64,000 nucleotides of DNA, taken from NCBI RefSeq assembly GCF_013618635.1, contig NZ_JABLSJ010000003.1, positions 248,001 through 312,000 on the forward strand, read 5' to 3'. Numbering within the stretch: position 1 is the first letter of the stretch; every line of letters starts with the position of its first letter. A program made the translations under genes and the position numbers. Under the pieces are notes generated by a model. It was not told the DNA's origin and did not search any database. It saw only the letters and a list, made by a program, of their open reading frames with translations. This DNA comes from Thalassobacillus sp. CUG 92003. Lineage in GTDB: Bacteria > Bacillota > Bacilli > Bacillales > Halobacillaceae. This document shows, piece by piece, positions 32,724 through 40,934 of the stretch.

Positions 32724-33860
32724 GTGCCTACTAAAACATGTCCTGCTCTGACAACATTAAAAAGAAAGCTGAAAAAGAAATTTAAAGCAAAGTCTCCCCA
32801 GACTGATGTTCCACTGTCAGTGAAGGACCAGCAGCTCATCACATCGATCCGAAACAAAACTGAAGAGCTCAATACGAATAATGTGACGCGTACTCACGCT
32901 TATTTTGACTTCTATTCACGGCATCCAGAAATCGAATGGGCTTTCCTTGGCCACATGGTGTCGCGAAATGGCGGCTGGAATATGACCGATTTGAAGGGAG
33001 AATTTCTAGCAAAACTGTTAACCGAAAAAGAACAAGCGCAGTTCTTTTCCTTCTTAGAACGAGGAAACTGGTTGATTTTCCAGGATATCTACCCTCAGTT
33101 CCTCCTCTATGAGGAAAGTTTAAACAGACAGCAGCCATGCTTTGCGCTTCTGCCCTACTTCAATGTATCAAGATTTATGGAAGTCGTGTGGTCGGACTTT
33201 TGGAAAAACCAACATCAATCGACTCTCGCTCTAGCCATGATCATTAATGAACAAAGCTATTTGGAAAAACGGGTCATTCAGAATCCGACCTACCAACACA
33301 CCGTCTTAGATACGATCATGTTCAAGCTGCAGGATGTGCTGAACATGAGTCATATAATATTTCCCTACGCGCAAAAGCCATTTGTCAAAAATAGGCTAGT
33401 AGGGCAAACCTTGCACCAATTTTCTTCCTTGACAAAACGAATCGAATTAGGGAAACAATTGTATGGGCTGCTTTTCGCCGATTCCGATCGCCGACAACGT
33501 CTAATTGACTGGGCGGCAGCCACTCCGCATACAGGGTCTCGCAAAGATTACTGGCCGCATCTGTTTCATGACGTGAAAGAGACTGTGCCGGGAGAATTGT
33601 ATGTGCCTCAAACAAAAGATTGCAGCTTACAAAAAGACGCCAGCCCGATCTACAGCCCACGACTGGAATATGCTTGGAAAAATAGTAACCAAGGTAAGGC
33701 TGAAGCGGGCGACTGGTTCGCAGAATGGAGCGGAATCGATTATTTAGAACCTCTTAGCGAAAATGTAAATGGAGAGATCAAACATGACTACTGTGAAAGC
33801 ATCGAAAAACTCGAGTGGACCGTTTTCACCAAAAAAATCATATTTCAGCGGCAACACTAA
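32724..33860 (+). CDS. DUF2515 family protein
   Basis: The protein (378 residues from this start) matches the DUF2515/YppC family by eye: NNVTRTHAYFDFYSRHPEIEWAFLGHMVSRNGGWNMTDLKG and LLPYFNVSRFMEVVWSDFW are typical. Function is unknown. GTG 32724 follows GAGGAGGG; an upstream in-frame ATG at 32661 lacks a ribosome binding site and overlaps the divergent cyclase start. Its end overlaps the next gene by 77 bases. It may be sporulation-related, by neighbourhood only. Confidence 0.75.
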   Translation: MPTKTCPALTTLKRKLKKKFKAKSPQTDVPLSVKDQQLITSIRNKTEELNTNNVTRTHAYFDFYSRHPEIEWAFLGHMVSRNGGWNMTDLKGEFLAKLLTEKEQAQFFSFLERGNWLIFQDIYPQFLLYEESLNRQQPCFALLPYFNVSRFMEVVWSDFWKNQHQSTLALAMIINEQSYLEKRVIQNPTYQHTVLDTIMFKLQDVLNMSHIIFPYAQKPFVKNRLVGQTLHQFSSLTKRIELGKQLYGLLFADSDRRQRLIDWAAATPHTGSRKDYWPHLFHDVKETVPGELYVPQTKDCSLQKDASPIYSPRLEYAWKNSNQGKAEAGDWFAEWSGIDYLEPLSENVNGEIKHDYCESIEKLEWTVFTKKIIFQRQH

Positions 33861-34257
33861 ATTGTCCTACCTCTTCACTATGCTGTCCGCCTCCCTGCTG
33901 ACTACGTATATCGAATTATGGCTCACCACTCAAGGTTACTATACGTTTCTGACCCGCCCTTTTCCGTCTGTTTTCCCCGTAGATATTCGGTTTACATTAG
34001 TGATCATCCCCATCTTCACCCTATTCGCTTTATGGATGATGAGGGCTTTGAATGGCCTGTCACGCTACATATTTATTCTGCTTGCCAGTTCGCTTGCGAT
34101 GCTGCTGGAGCCAATTATGGAGGCGGCAGGGTGGGTTGCATTCAGCTCAAGCTGGCATCATGTCTATTCATTTATTGGCTACGCCGCATTCCTACTGCTT
34201 ATCCGGCTCATTCATACTTTGGCCAGTCGTTTGGACGAAGCAAAAGAGAGGCCATGA
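33784..34257 (+). CDS. Multi-pass membrane protein (CBO0543-like)
   Basis: The 157-residue protein has about four membrane helices with a TYIELWLTTQGYYTF stretch after the first, resembling CBO0543-type Bacillus membrane proteins of unknown function. GGAGAG seven bases before ATG 33784 sets the start, inside the end of the DUF2515 gene, so the two are cotranscribed. A strong terminator follows. Confidence 0.75.
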   Translation: MTTVKASKNSSGPFSPKKSYFSGNTKLSYLFTMLSASLLTTYIELWLTTQGYYTFLTRPFPSVFPVDIRFTLVIIPIFTLFALWMMRALNGLSRYIFILLASSLAMLLEPIMEAAGWVAFSSSWHHVYSFIGYAAFLLLIRLIHTLASRLDEAKERP

Positions 34258-34292
34258 CCCGTTCCTTCCCTCAATTTAACTCAGGTGAGAAG

Positions 34293-34321
34293 AGCCCCAA
34301 GATGACCATTGGGGCTTTTTG
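34293..34321 (+). terminator. Rho-independent terminator
   Basis: AGCCCCAA and TTGGGGCT form an 8-bp stem with an 8-base loop followed by TTTTT. Confidence 0.9.
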
Positions 34322-34416
34322 TGTTTCGCACTTATACTGGTCCTCCCTAAAAGAATCATGAAAATTGTGCTATAGTTACATATTAGAATTAAGCTAAGAT
34401 CAAGGAGGCAAACGCC

Positions 34417-35109
34417 ATGAAGCAAGCCACCATCCTCATTGCTGACGATGAGAGGGAAATTGCCGATTTAATCGCGATACATTTGGAGAAGGAAAATCAT
34501 CGCGTGCTAAAAGCTTTTGATGGACAAGAGGCATTGGATACCATTAAGAACCAATTCGTCGATCTTGTCATTTTAGACATTATGATGCCACATATAGATG
34601 GATACGAAGTGACACGCTCCCTACGTAAAACATATAATATGCCCATCATTTTCTTAAGCGCAAAAACTTCAGATTTCGATAAGGTTCAAGGACTGGTCAT
34701 CGGAGCGGATGATTACATGACCAAGCCCTTCACACCTATTGAATTGGTGGCACGTGTCAATGCTCAGCTGAGACGTTATATGGAGTTGAACCAGCCAACT
34801 AGCAACCATGAGAAGCTCGAATTTGGCGGACTTATGATTATTCCTGATCAGCGCAAGGTCTGCTTATACGATAAAGATATCAACTTGACTCCGAAAGAAT
34901 TTGATATTCTTTATTTGCTGGCCAGACACCCGCAAAAAGTATTTAGCGCAGATAATATCTTCAAAGCTGTTTGGGGAGAGGATTATTTTGAAGGAACCAA
35001 TACTGTGATGGTTCATATCCGGACACTCCGTAAAAAACTTGCTGAAGAAAGAAACAACCATCAATGGATTAAAACCGTCTGGGGAGTGGGGTATTCCTTC
35101 AATGGTTAA
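34417..35109 (+). CDS. vanR: OmpR-family response regulator, VanR-like
   Basis: The 230-residue regulator has a receiver domain with DDE near residue 10, phosphoacceptor Asp in LVILDIMMP, and KPF, followed by a winged-helix effector domain (LTPKEFDILYLLARHPQKVFSADNIFKAVWGEDYFEG ... VWGVGYSF). It most resembles VanR, and the neighbours (sensor kinase and VanY-type carboxypeptidase) support that. AAGGAGG precedes the ATG. The stop overlaps the kinase start by eight bases. Confidence 0.85.
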   Translation: MKQATILIADDEREIADLIAIHLEKENHRVLKAFDGQEALDTIKNQFVDLVILDIMMPHIDGYEVTRSLRKTYNMPIIFLSAKTSDFDKVQGLVIGADDYMTKPFTPIELVARVNAQLRRYMELNQPTSNHEKLEFGGLMIIPDQRKVCLYDKDINLTPKEFDILYLLARHPQKVFSADNIFKAVWGEDYFEGTNTVMVHIRTLRKKLAEERNNHQWIKTVWGVGYSFNG

Positions 35110-36199
35110 ATTCATTTACAGCTTCCGTTCAAAAATGATCTTCCTGTTTGGTTTGAGCATGCTACTAGCTGGGATTATCTCTTATCTTATTTTTAAAACG
35201 CTGCAGTGGTACTACCACAACATGGTCGACTATGAGGACGCACTTATGTTTCTCAGACTTTGGATCAGCCGAATGGGGGACATTAATGTTTTTTTAATCT
35301 TCTTTATACCCTTAGCTGTTCTGTTTTTCTACTTATTGACTAAGCCCTATTCCACCTATTTCAGAGAAATTTCCACCGGCATTCACCAGCTGGCACGCGG
35401 CGACTTAACCCACCGTGTCCATATCCAGTCCCATGATGAATTCCAAGAAATCGCTAAGGATATTAATATGGCGGGGCAAAAACTGGAAGAAGCCATTGAA
35501 CGGGGAGACTTCTCGGAAAGCAGCAAAGATCAATTAATCGTCAATCTAGCCCATGATTTACGCACCCCGTTGACATCTGTCCTTGGTTACCTGGATCTCA
35601 TTTTGAAAGATTCCCAGTTAACACCCGAACAAAAAGATCACTATTTAAGAATCTCTTATACAAAATCCCAGCGTCTGGAACGTCTAATCGATGAACTGTT
35701 TGAAACAACGCGCATGAATTATGGCATGATGCCGCTAGAGAAGAATTCCATCAATATGAGTGAACTTATTTATCAGATCAGCGAGGAAATGTACCCAATT
35801 TTTGAAAAGAACCACCTGGAAGTCCGCCTGGATGTTGTATCCGAGCTCCTCATCGATGGTGACGGGGAGCAGCTGGCGCGGGTGTTTGAGAACCTCCTCA
35901 TTAACGCCAGCCGCTACGGGGCAGATGGACTCTATGTGGATATTAATGGCTTTCGGGAAGACAATGAAATCGTCATTCAGATTATTAATTATGGCGATCA
36001 TATCCCTGAGGAAGAACTTCCTTACCTTTTTGAAATGTTTTATAAAGGAGACCCCTCACGCACACACAAAGAAAGCAGTACAGGGTTAGGATTATACATC
36101 GCCAAAAATATAATCAAACAGCATGAAGGCTCAATTTCTGTTGACAGCAACGTGATCCGCACGCAATTCGAGGTGCGGCTCCCTGGAACGAAAACTTAA
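35102..36199 (+). CDS. vanS: Sensor histidine kinase, VanS-like
   Basis: The 365-residue kinase has two membrane helices (about residues 9-30 and 58-80) with a short extracytoplasmic loop, a HAMP region (LARGDLTHRV), the H-box NLAHDLRTPLTSVLGYLDL, N-box FENLLINASRYG and G-box GLGLYIAKN. The short sensor loop and order are those of VanS. ATG 35102 overlaps the response regulator stop and gives the usual length; an earlier in-frame start would lie deep inside the regulator gene. Confidence 0.85.
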   Translation: MVKFIYSFRSKMIFLFGLSMLLAGIISYLIFKTLQWYYHNMVDYEDALMFLRLWISRMGDINVFLIFFIPLAVLFFYLLTKPYSTYFREISTGIHQLARGDLTHRVHIQSHDEFQEIAKDINMAGQKLEEAIERGDFSESSKDQLIVNLAHDLRTPLTSVLGYLDLILKDSQLTPEQKDHYLRISYTKSQRLERLIDELFETTRMNYGMMPLEKNSINMSELIYQISEEMYPIFEKNHLEVRLDVVSELLIDGDGEQLARVFENLLINASRYGADGLYVDINGFREDNEIVIQIINYGDHIPEEELPYLFEMFYKGDPSRTHKESSTGLGLYIAKNIIKQHEGSISVDSNVIRTQFEVRLPGTKT

Positions 36200-36281
36200 G
36201 AAAAATTTTAGGTTTACCCCACGATTTTATTTAACACTTTTTCCTATTCTTTAGATGCAGTAGAGATAAGGAGGAATTGAC

Positions 36282-37115
36282 ATGAAAAAGTGGGTTTTTT
36301 TTATTCTAACAATTATTGTTATGGGAGGAGCATTAACGCTCCTCTTTATAAATAACGAAAAAATCATTGAGGAAAAAAGCGGAGAACTGCCGGAAACGCT
36401 GGCTACTGAGGTGATTAGCAAGATTGACGTTCATTCCGGAAACCTGGTTCTAATCAATGAAGATCACCCGGTAAAGCAGGAAAGTGTTCAAAACGATATT
36501 AAAACCTTTTACTCAGAAAATTTTCAAGATATCCAACTCCCCGATCAGCATATCCAGCTCTCCCATTCAATCGCCAAAAACTTTGTGGAACTAGTAAAAG
36601 ACGCCAAGAATGACGGAATAAGCAACTTCACGATTACTAGCGGATATAGAGGCATAGACGAACAGAGCCGTCTTTTTAACGAAATGGGCGAAGACTATGC
36701 CCTCCCTGGCGGAAACAGCGAACACAATGCAGGTCTTTCCCTGGATGTCGGTTCGACCCACGGCACCATGGCACATGCACCCGAAGGAAAGTGGATCGAG
36801 GACCACGCCTGGGAACACGGATTCATCCTTCGATACCCTGAAAATAAAACAGATATTACAGGCATCCAATATGAACCATGGCATATTCGCTACGTGGGTC
36901 TGCCTCACAGCGCCATCATGCATGAGAAAAATTTTGTGCTGGAGGAATACTTAACCTATTTAAAAGATAAGAAAGAACTCCATATCAATTATGAAGGAAC
37001 CGATTATTATATTTCGTATTACGGGGAAAACGAGCAGATTGAGGTCCCTGCAAATCAGGCTTATGAGATTTCAGGTGACAATATGGATGGAGTCATTGTA
37101 ACTGTATCTATGTAA
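36282..37115 (+). CDS. vanY: D-alanyl-D-alanine carboxypeptidase, VanY-like (M15B)
   Basis: The 277-residue protein has an N-terminal membrane anchor and an M15 domain with SGYRGIDEQSRLF, the SEHNAGLSLDVG zinc motif (SxHxxGxxxD) and EPWHIRYVG (ExxWH). VanY removes the terminal D-Ala of peptidoglycan precursors and lowers glycopeptide binding. A GGAGGAATTGAC site precedes the ATG. A C-terminal extension of about 60 residues follows the catalytic domain. vanH, vanA and vanX homologues are absent nearby. Confidence 0.88.
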   Translation: MKKWVFFILTIIVMGGALTLLFINNEKIIEEKSGELPETLATEVISKIDVHSGNLVLINEDHPVKQESVQNDIKTFYSENFQDIQLPDQHIQLSHSIAKNFVELVKDAKNDGISNFTITSGYRGIDEQSRLFNEMGEDYALPGGNSEHNAGLSLDVGSTHGTMAHAPEGKWIEDHAWEHGFILRYPENKTDITGIQYEPWHIRYVGLPHSAIMHEKNFVLEEYLTYLKDKKELHINYEGTDYYISYYGENEQIEVPANQAYEISGDNMDGVIVTVSM

Positions 37116-37212
37116 ACAATAAACGGTGACATGAATTTCCGAGGAAATACCCCGTCAATAAACAACCATACGCAGCTCCGAACACGATCAGAAGATTATT
37201 TCTGACATAACA

Positions 37213-37272
37213 AATGCTTCCCTGTTGAATAACAAGATGTTCAATCTGTCATTCAAAGGGAAGCATTTTATT
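37213..37272 (+). terminator. Long hairpin terminator after the carboxypeptidase
   Basis: AATGCTTCCCT and AGGGAAGCATT pair perfectly, with an inner TTGAAT/ATTCAA stem, followed by TTTATTT. Confidence 0.8.
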
Positions 37273-37302
37273 TAACGTCAGTATTGAACCCTTGCTTGTA
37301 AA

Positions 37303-38193
37303 TTACTCGTCAGGTTTAAGATCTTCAATGGAATCGATATCCATATAGGCAGGTACCACAAGTCCAAGCTTGGCACCTTCCAAGTTTTCCCCTAAATCTT
37401 CAAAATCACCTTCATGTTTTTCATAGAAAGAACCGTGAGTTTCCGGCATCCACGGAGCAAGTGAAGCATCACCGTCACCCTCAGCTATGGCTTGGAACAT
37501 GACCGATGGAGAAACGGGGGTGAGCGTCACATCGTAACCTTGTTCTTCTAGCACTAATTTAGCAACATTCGCTGAAGAACGCTCTGTATCCCAAGGGGTT
37601 AAGACTAACTCAATGGACGTCCCATCTACAGACTCAACACCTTTTGTCCATTCCGAAACGGTGTCTTGGTTTTCACCGACCCATTGTTGGGCCGCTTTTT
37701 CAAAATCCATGTCCTGGGCAGCAAGCATGACGGATTCCATGTCACTCGTTTCCCATTGAAATCGGTCTAAAATCGTATACGCTTCAGGCATGTCTTCTTT
37801 AAATCCTTTTCTGGCGATTGTTTTAATGGACTCAACATCCCCAAAGGCACCTTTCGGATCTTCTAAGTACTTCAAGTCATATTTCGCAAATTTAAAATGA
37901 GGGGACCACCCTGCAACAACAATTGGTTCTTCATTTTCGATTGCCTCTCCTAGAGAAGTCAACATGGCAGAAGTTGACGCTGTTTCCTGTTCCCATCCCT
38001 CTAAGTTTTCATATTCTGATAAAGCATTATCAGTAGCTTCCGTAAGTCCAGCTCCAGGCTCAATACCGGTAATGGTATAATCTATTTTTTCCCCGACACT
38101 GGTCGTTTCTCCTTCGCTATTGTCGGCATTGTCAGATGAATCATCTTCTCCACAGCCCGTTAACATGAGTGATAAAGATAAGCCTGCGATCAT
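37303..38193 (-). CDS. opuAC: Glycine betaine ABC transporter substrate-binding lipoprotein
   Basis: The product closely follows OpuAC: GIEPGAGL, GWSPHFKF, LTPWDTERSSAN, LAPWMPETHG and GLVVPAYM. The three tryptophans in GWSPH, PWDTE and PWMPE correspond to the aromatic cage that binds glycine betaine. A lipobox (MLTGC) is present, but from the first canonical ATG (38193) the signal peptide has no basic n-region; the frame upstream encodes a basic segment (TWKKWS) without an ATG, GTG or TTG. No opuAA/opuAB genes are adjacent, so it is an orphan binding protein here. Opposite a GbsR gene. Confidence 0.85.
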   Translation of the reverse strand: MIAGLSLSLMLTGCGEDDSSDNADNSEGETTSVGEKIDYTITGIEPGAGLTEATDNALSEYENLEGWEQETASTSAMLTSLGEAIENEEPIVVAGWSPHFKFAKYDLKYLEDPKGAFGDVESIKTIARKGFKEDMPEAYTILDRFQWETSDMESVMLAAQDMDFEKAAQQWVGENQDTVSEWTKGVESVDGTSIELVLTPWDTERSSANVAKLVLEEQGYDVTLTPVSPSVMFQAIAEGDGDASLAPWMPETHGSFYEKHEGDFEDLGENLEGAKLGLVVPAYMDIDSIEDLKPDE

Positions 38194-38343
38194 ACTCCAT
38201 TTTTTCCACGTTACGTTAAACCCGTTGTAAACTCTCCTTTGTTCTTTGCATCAATATTTTTTGCAATGTTGTCACTTAAGCCTTCTCAATTGTATCGGTC
38301 ATCACTAGACTGCAACAACTTTCATACAAAGTTAATACGAACC

Positions 38344-38372
38344 GTATAATACGTTTAATACGAATTAAACGA
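38344..38372. promoter_or_regulatory. Probable GbsR operator region
   Basis: CGTATAATACG (38344-38354) is a palindrome that contains a TATAAT, and CGTTTAAT-ACGA-ATTAAACG (38353-38372) is a perfect 8-bp inverted repeat. Both lie between the divergent opuAC and gbsR-like genes. Confidence 0.6.
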
Positions 38373-38508
38373 AAAATATGTCGAATTCATGTATAATTCC
38401 TCACTTATGATCCATTTTGCAATAGGAAGGGAGTCTTTACATTTCTAAAATGGATAGGTAGCCTAAATTATATATAGCTAGAGACATTATTTACAGGATG
38501 TGAGCGAG

Positions 38509-39060
38509 ATGGATCATAATGAAGCGTTAGAACAATCCAGAGCTAGAGTGATCGAAGCTATTTCACAAAACATGGATCTTTATGGCGTTACCCCTTCCAT
38601 CGGACGGTTATACTGTCTCCTCTTCTTTGCGGACAAGCCTCTGACATTGGACGAAATGAAAGAGCAGCTCGGCATGAGTAAAGCCAGTATGAGTCTTGGA
38701 GTCAGAACACTGCTGGACCTCAATATGGTTGAAAAGGCATGGAGAAAAGGCGTAAGGAAAGATTTATATGTGGTAAATGATGACCCTTATCAGCGTTTTT
38801 TCGATTACTTCTCAACCAAATGGCGTGGAGCGGCAACAATGAACACCAATGCCATCGAAACAACCATTCATGAATTACAGGTACTCACTGAAAATCCAGA
38901 AACGCCTGAAGAAGTTCGCGAGCGCGCTCAAGTTGATATTAAGAACCTTGAAAATTGGCTGGAGTATTACGATTGGCTCAACAGGCTCATCGACAGTTTT
39001 GAGTCAAAGGAGATCCTGGAATTTATTCCGATTCATAAGAACAAGGAGCAAGAAGAATAG
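38509..39060 (+). CDS. GbsR/MarR-family regulator of osmoprotectant genes
   Basis: The 183-residue protein has the GbsR layout: a MarR-like winged helix with LYGVTPSIGRLYCLLFFADKPLTLDEMKEQLGMSKASMSLGVRTL and a helical C-terminal region. GbsR-type proteins sense choline or glycine betaine and repress uptake and synthesis genes. AGGATG is eight bases before ATG 38509; an in-frame GTG lies nine bases earlier. Divergent from opuAC, which is its probable target. Confidence 0.88.
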   Translation: MDHNEALEQSRARVIEAISQNMDLYGVTPSIGRLYCLLFFADKPLTLDEMKEQLGMSKASMSLGVRTLLDLNMVEKAWRKGVRKDLYVVNDDPYQRFFDYFSTKWRGAATMNTNAIETTIHELQVLTENPETPEEVRERAQVDIKNLENWLEYYDWLNRLIDSFESKEILEFIPIHKNKEQEE

Positions 39061-39065
39061 CCCGC

Positions 39066-39104
39066 GTAGGAGACATGTCCCTGCCTCCTACTCCGTTTTT
39101 TCTT
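39066..39104 (+). terminator. Terminator between convergent genes
   Basis: GTAGGAG and CTCCTAC pair around a 12-base loop, followed by TCCG and TTTTTTCTTTT. The 3' part overlaps the last codons of the convergent MFS gene. Confidence 0.6.
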
Positions 39105-40233
39105 TTGTCGGACCCAACATTGAAGCTGCAACACCGACACCCCCATAAAGCATAAAAGCTGGAACATAGCCCCACGTGCCAATCATCCAGCCAGCGAGGA
39201 TTGAACCCACGACTTGCCCGATTGCCAAAAGTAAAAACGGCACACCGATACCTAAGGATGCATTCGTAATAAACACACGGATTCCCCAGACGAGCAAAAC
39301 GCCGGTTAAAAATATATATGAGGAGCCAAACATGCCAGCCGATAAGTAAGACATCACCCAATTCCCGGATGAAACAGCTAGAATAATCGAAGCTGAAGCA
39401 ATCGCCAAACTCCCTAACGTATAAGTGGACGGGAGCCCCCATCTTTCAATCAGGGATCCGGAAAATCCCCCAAGCACACCAAATAGTCCGATGATCACCC
39501 AAAATCCAGAAAGCTGCCAATTACTATACTCACCCGCCATTTCAATAAAAGACCGGGAAAATGTCCAGAACGCCGCTGTTGAGATCCCCAGAGTAAGAGA
39601 GGCCAGCACCAAAGGGAGCGACCCTTTCACGCCTCGTATAGAGAGATGCCCTTTTTCAAAGCTCAACCGCGAACGCGTTCCATTTTTCGGAATCGCCCGG
39701 AAATTCCATGCCAGGGTCAGGAATGCCATGATCGCATAAATGAAATACGTCAGTCGCCAATCCTCTATTAAAAAGATTGCTCCAACCCCAGAGAGAGCGA
39801 TACCTAAGCTCGTGCCTGAATTAATCCATGTATTGGCTTTCCCTTGCTCACCTTCTTTAATCCAAAGCGCTATCGCCGCGCCATAAGGGGGAGAAACCAG
39901 GCCCGTGCTTCCTCCAGCAAACAAAACGCCTATCGCCAACACCCACACATTTGGGGCAAAACCCATGAACATTAACCCTATGAATGCTGAAAGTCCTGCT
40001 AAGAGGATCATTTTTCTAGGGCCTTCTTTTGTGGTAAGCACGGTGGAAACAATAATCGTAAAGCAATAAGCTAAATAAAATAACGACGAAATCGTTCCCG
40101 ACACCAGCTCGGGCATGTCAAGTGATTGATTGATTTCAGGAAGAAGCAATCCAAAGCTAAATCTCGCCAATCCGTAAGTGACTGCAATCATGGTAATGCC
40201 AGGTAAAACCAGCCTAGAAAATTTCATCGTCAT
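39088..40233 (-). CDS. MFS transporter (YbfB/YjiJ-like)
   Basis: The 381-residue protein has twelve membrane segments and the YbfB/YjiJ-like opening YGLARFSFGLLLPEI. These carriers are of unknown substrate. GAGAGG eight bases upstream selects ATG 40233 over an earlier GTG. A TetR-type gene lies immediately upstream on the same strand, and matching inverted repeats stand before both genes, so export of a compound sensed by the TetR protein is likely. Confidence 0.85.
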   Translation of the reverse strand: MTMKFSRLVLPGITMIAVTYGLARFSFGLLLPEINQSLDMPELVSGTISSLFYLAYCFTIIVSTVLTTKEGPRKMILLAGLSAFIGLMFMGFAPNVWVLAIGVLFAGGSTGLVSPPYGAAIALWIKEGEQGKANTWINSGTSLGIALSGVGAIFLIEDWRLTYFIYAIMAFLTLAWNFRAIPKNGTRSRLSFEKGHLSIRGVKGSLPLVLASLTLGISTAAFWTFSRSFIEMAGEYSNWQLSGFWVIIGLFGVLGGFSGSLIERWGLPSTYTLGSLAIASASIILAVSSGNWVMSYLSAGMFGSSYIFLTGVLLVWGIRVFITNASLGIGVPFLLLAIGQVVGSILAGWMIGTWGYVPAFMLYGGVGVAASMLGPTKEKTE

Positions 40234-40253
40234 CTTTCTCACCTCTCATTATA

Positions 40254-40269
40254 TAGAACGACCTTTCTA
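40254..40269 (-). promoter_or_regulatory. TetR operator before the MFS gene
   Basis: TAGAACGACCTTTCTA has TAGAA/TTCTA arms around a 6-base centre. It matches the site at 40868-40883 in 14 of 16 positions. Confidence 0.65.
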
Positions 40270-40286
40270 ATTTTATGGCAAAAAAA

Positions 40287-40841
40287 TTACGACGTATGTC
40301 GGACAAGCATCCGAGCCATCGTAATCGAATAGTCTGTTGCTTGTTCAGCCCCGACCAATGTCGTCATGGACGTCGCTCCTTCAAGCAGCAATGTAAATTG
40401 ATTAGCTATATCTCGCTCATTATCTTTGCCTTTTCGTTGCGCCAATAATTGAAAATAGTTGAGAAGCTTGGATTTGTGCCCTCGTGCAATCGTTTCAATT
40501 TCATTGTCCGTTCCAGCATAATCCTCTATCGCCCTTAAGAACATACACCCCTTGTAAGATTGTTCTTTTAAAAAACGACCATGGGCTTCAACAGCAAGAA
40601 GAAACGGCGAATCGGAGTCCATTTCTACATATTCATCTAAATAGGACCAATAGCGTTCTTCGCGCTGCTTCAGGACTTCTTCTACCAAGTTATCTTTTGA
40701 TGAAAAGTGATTGTAGATCGTCATCGTAGCGACGTCAGCTTCATTGATGATTTGCTTTAATCCTACCCCTCGAAATCCATGTTCATAAAATAATCGTTCG
40801 GCGACTTGAAGGATGGCCTCTTTTTTTCTAGATCGTCCCAT
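40287..40841 (-). CDS. TetR-family regulator
   Basis: The 184-residue protein has a TetR DNA-binding domain (AILQVAERLFYEHGFRGVGLKQIINEADVATMTIYNHFSSKDNLV) and a helical ligand domain with the GCMFLRAIEDY stretch common to the YxaF/LmrA-like subgroup. AAGGAG precedes the ATG. It lies between two copies of its likely operator, one controlling itself and one controlling the MFS gene. Confidence 0.9.
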   Translation of the reverse strand: MGRSRKKEAILQVAERLFYEHGFRGVGLKQIINEADVATMTIYNHFSSKDNLVEEVLKQREERYWSYLDEYVEMDSDSPFLLAVEAHGRFLKEQSYKGCMFLRAIEDYAGTDNEIETIARGHKSKLLNYFQLLAQRKGKDNERDIANQFTLLLEGATSMTTLVGAEQATDYSITMARMLVRHTS

Positions 40842-40867
40842 ATAAACAACATCTCCTTATAATTAGA

Positions 40868-40883
40868 TAGAACGGTCTTTCTA
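40868..40883 (-). promoter_or_regulatory. TetR operator before its own gene
   Basis: TAGAACGGTCTTTCTA, extended to ATAGAA/TTCTAT arms, lies 27 bases before the TetR start codon. Confidence 0.65.
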
Positions 40884-40934
40884 TTTTAGATTGTACCAAT
40901 CAGAATGAGTTTTAGCAAGCCAACCTTATCGAAC

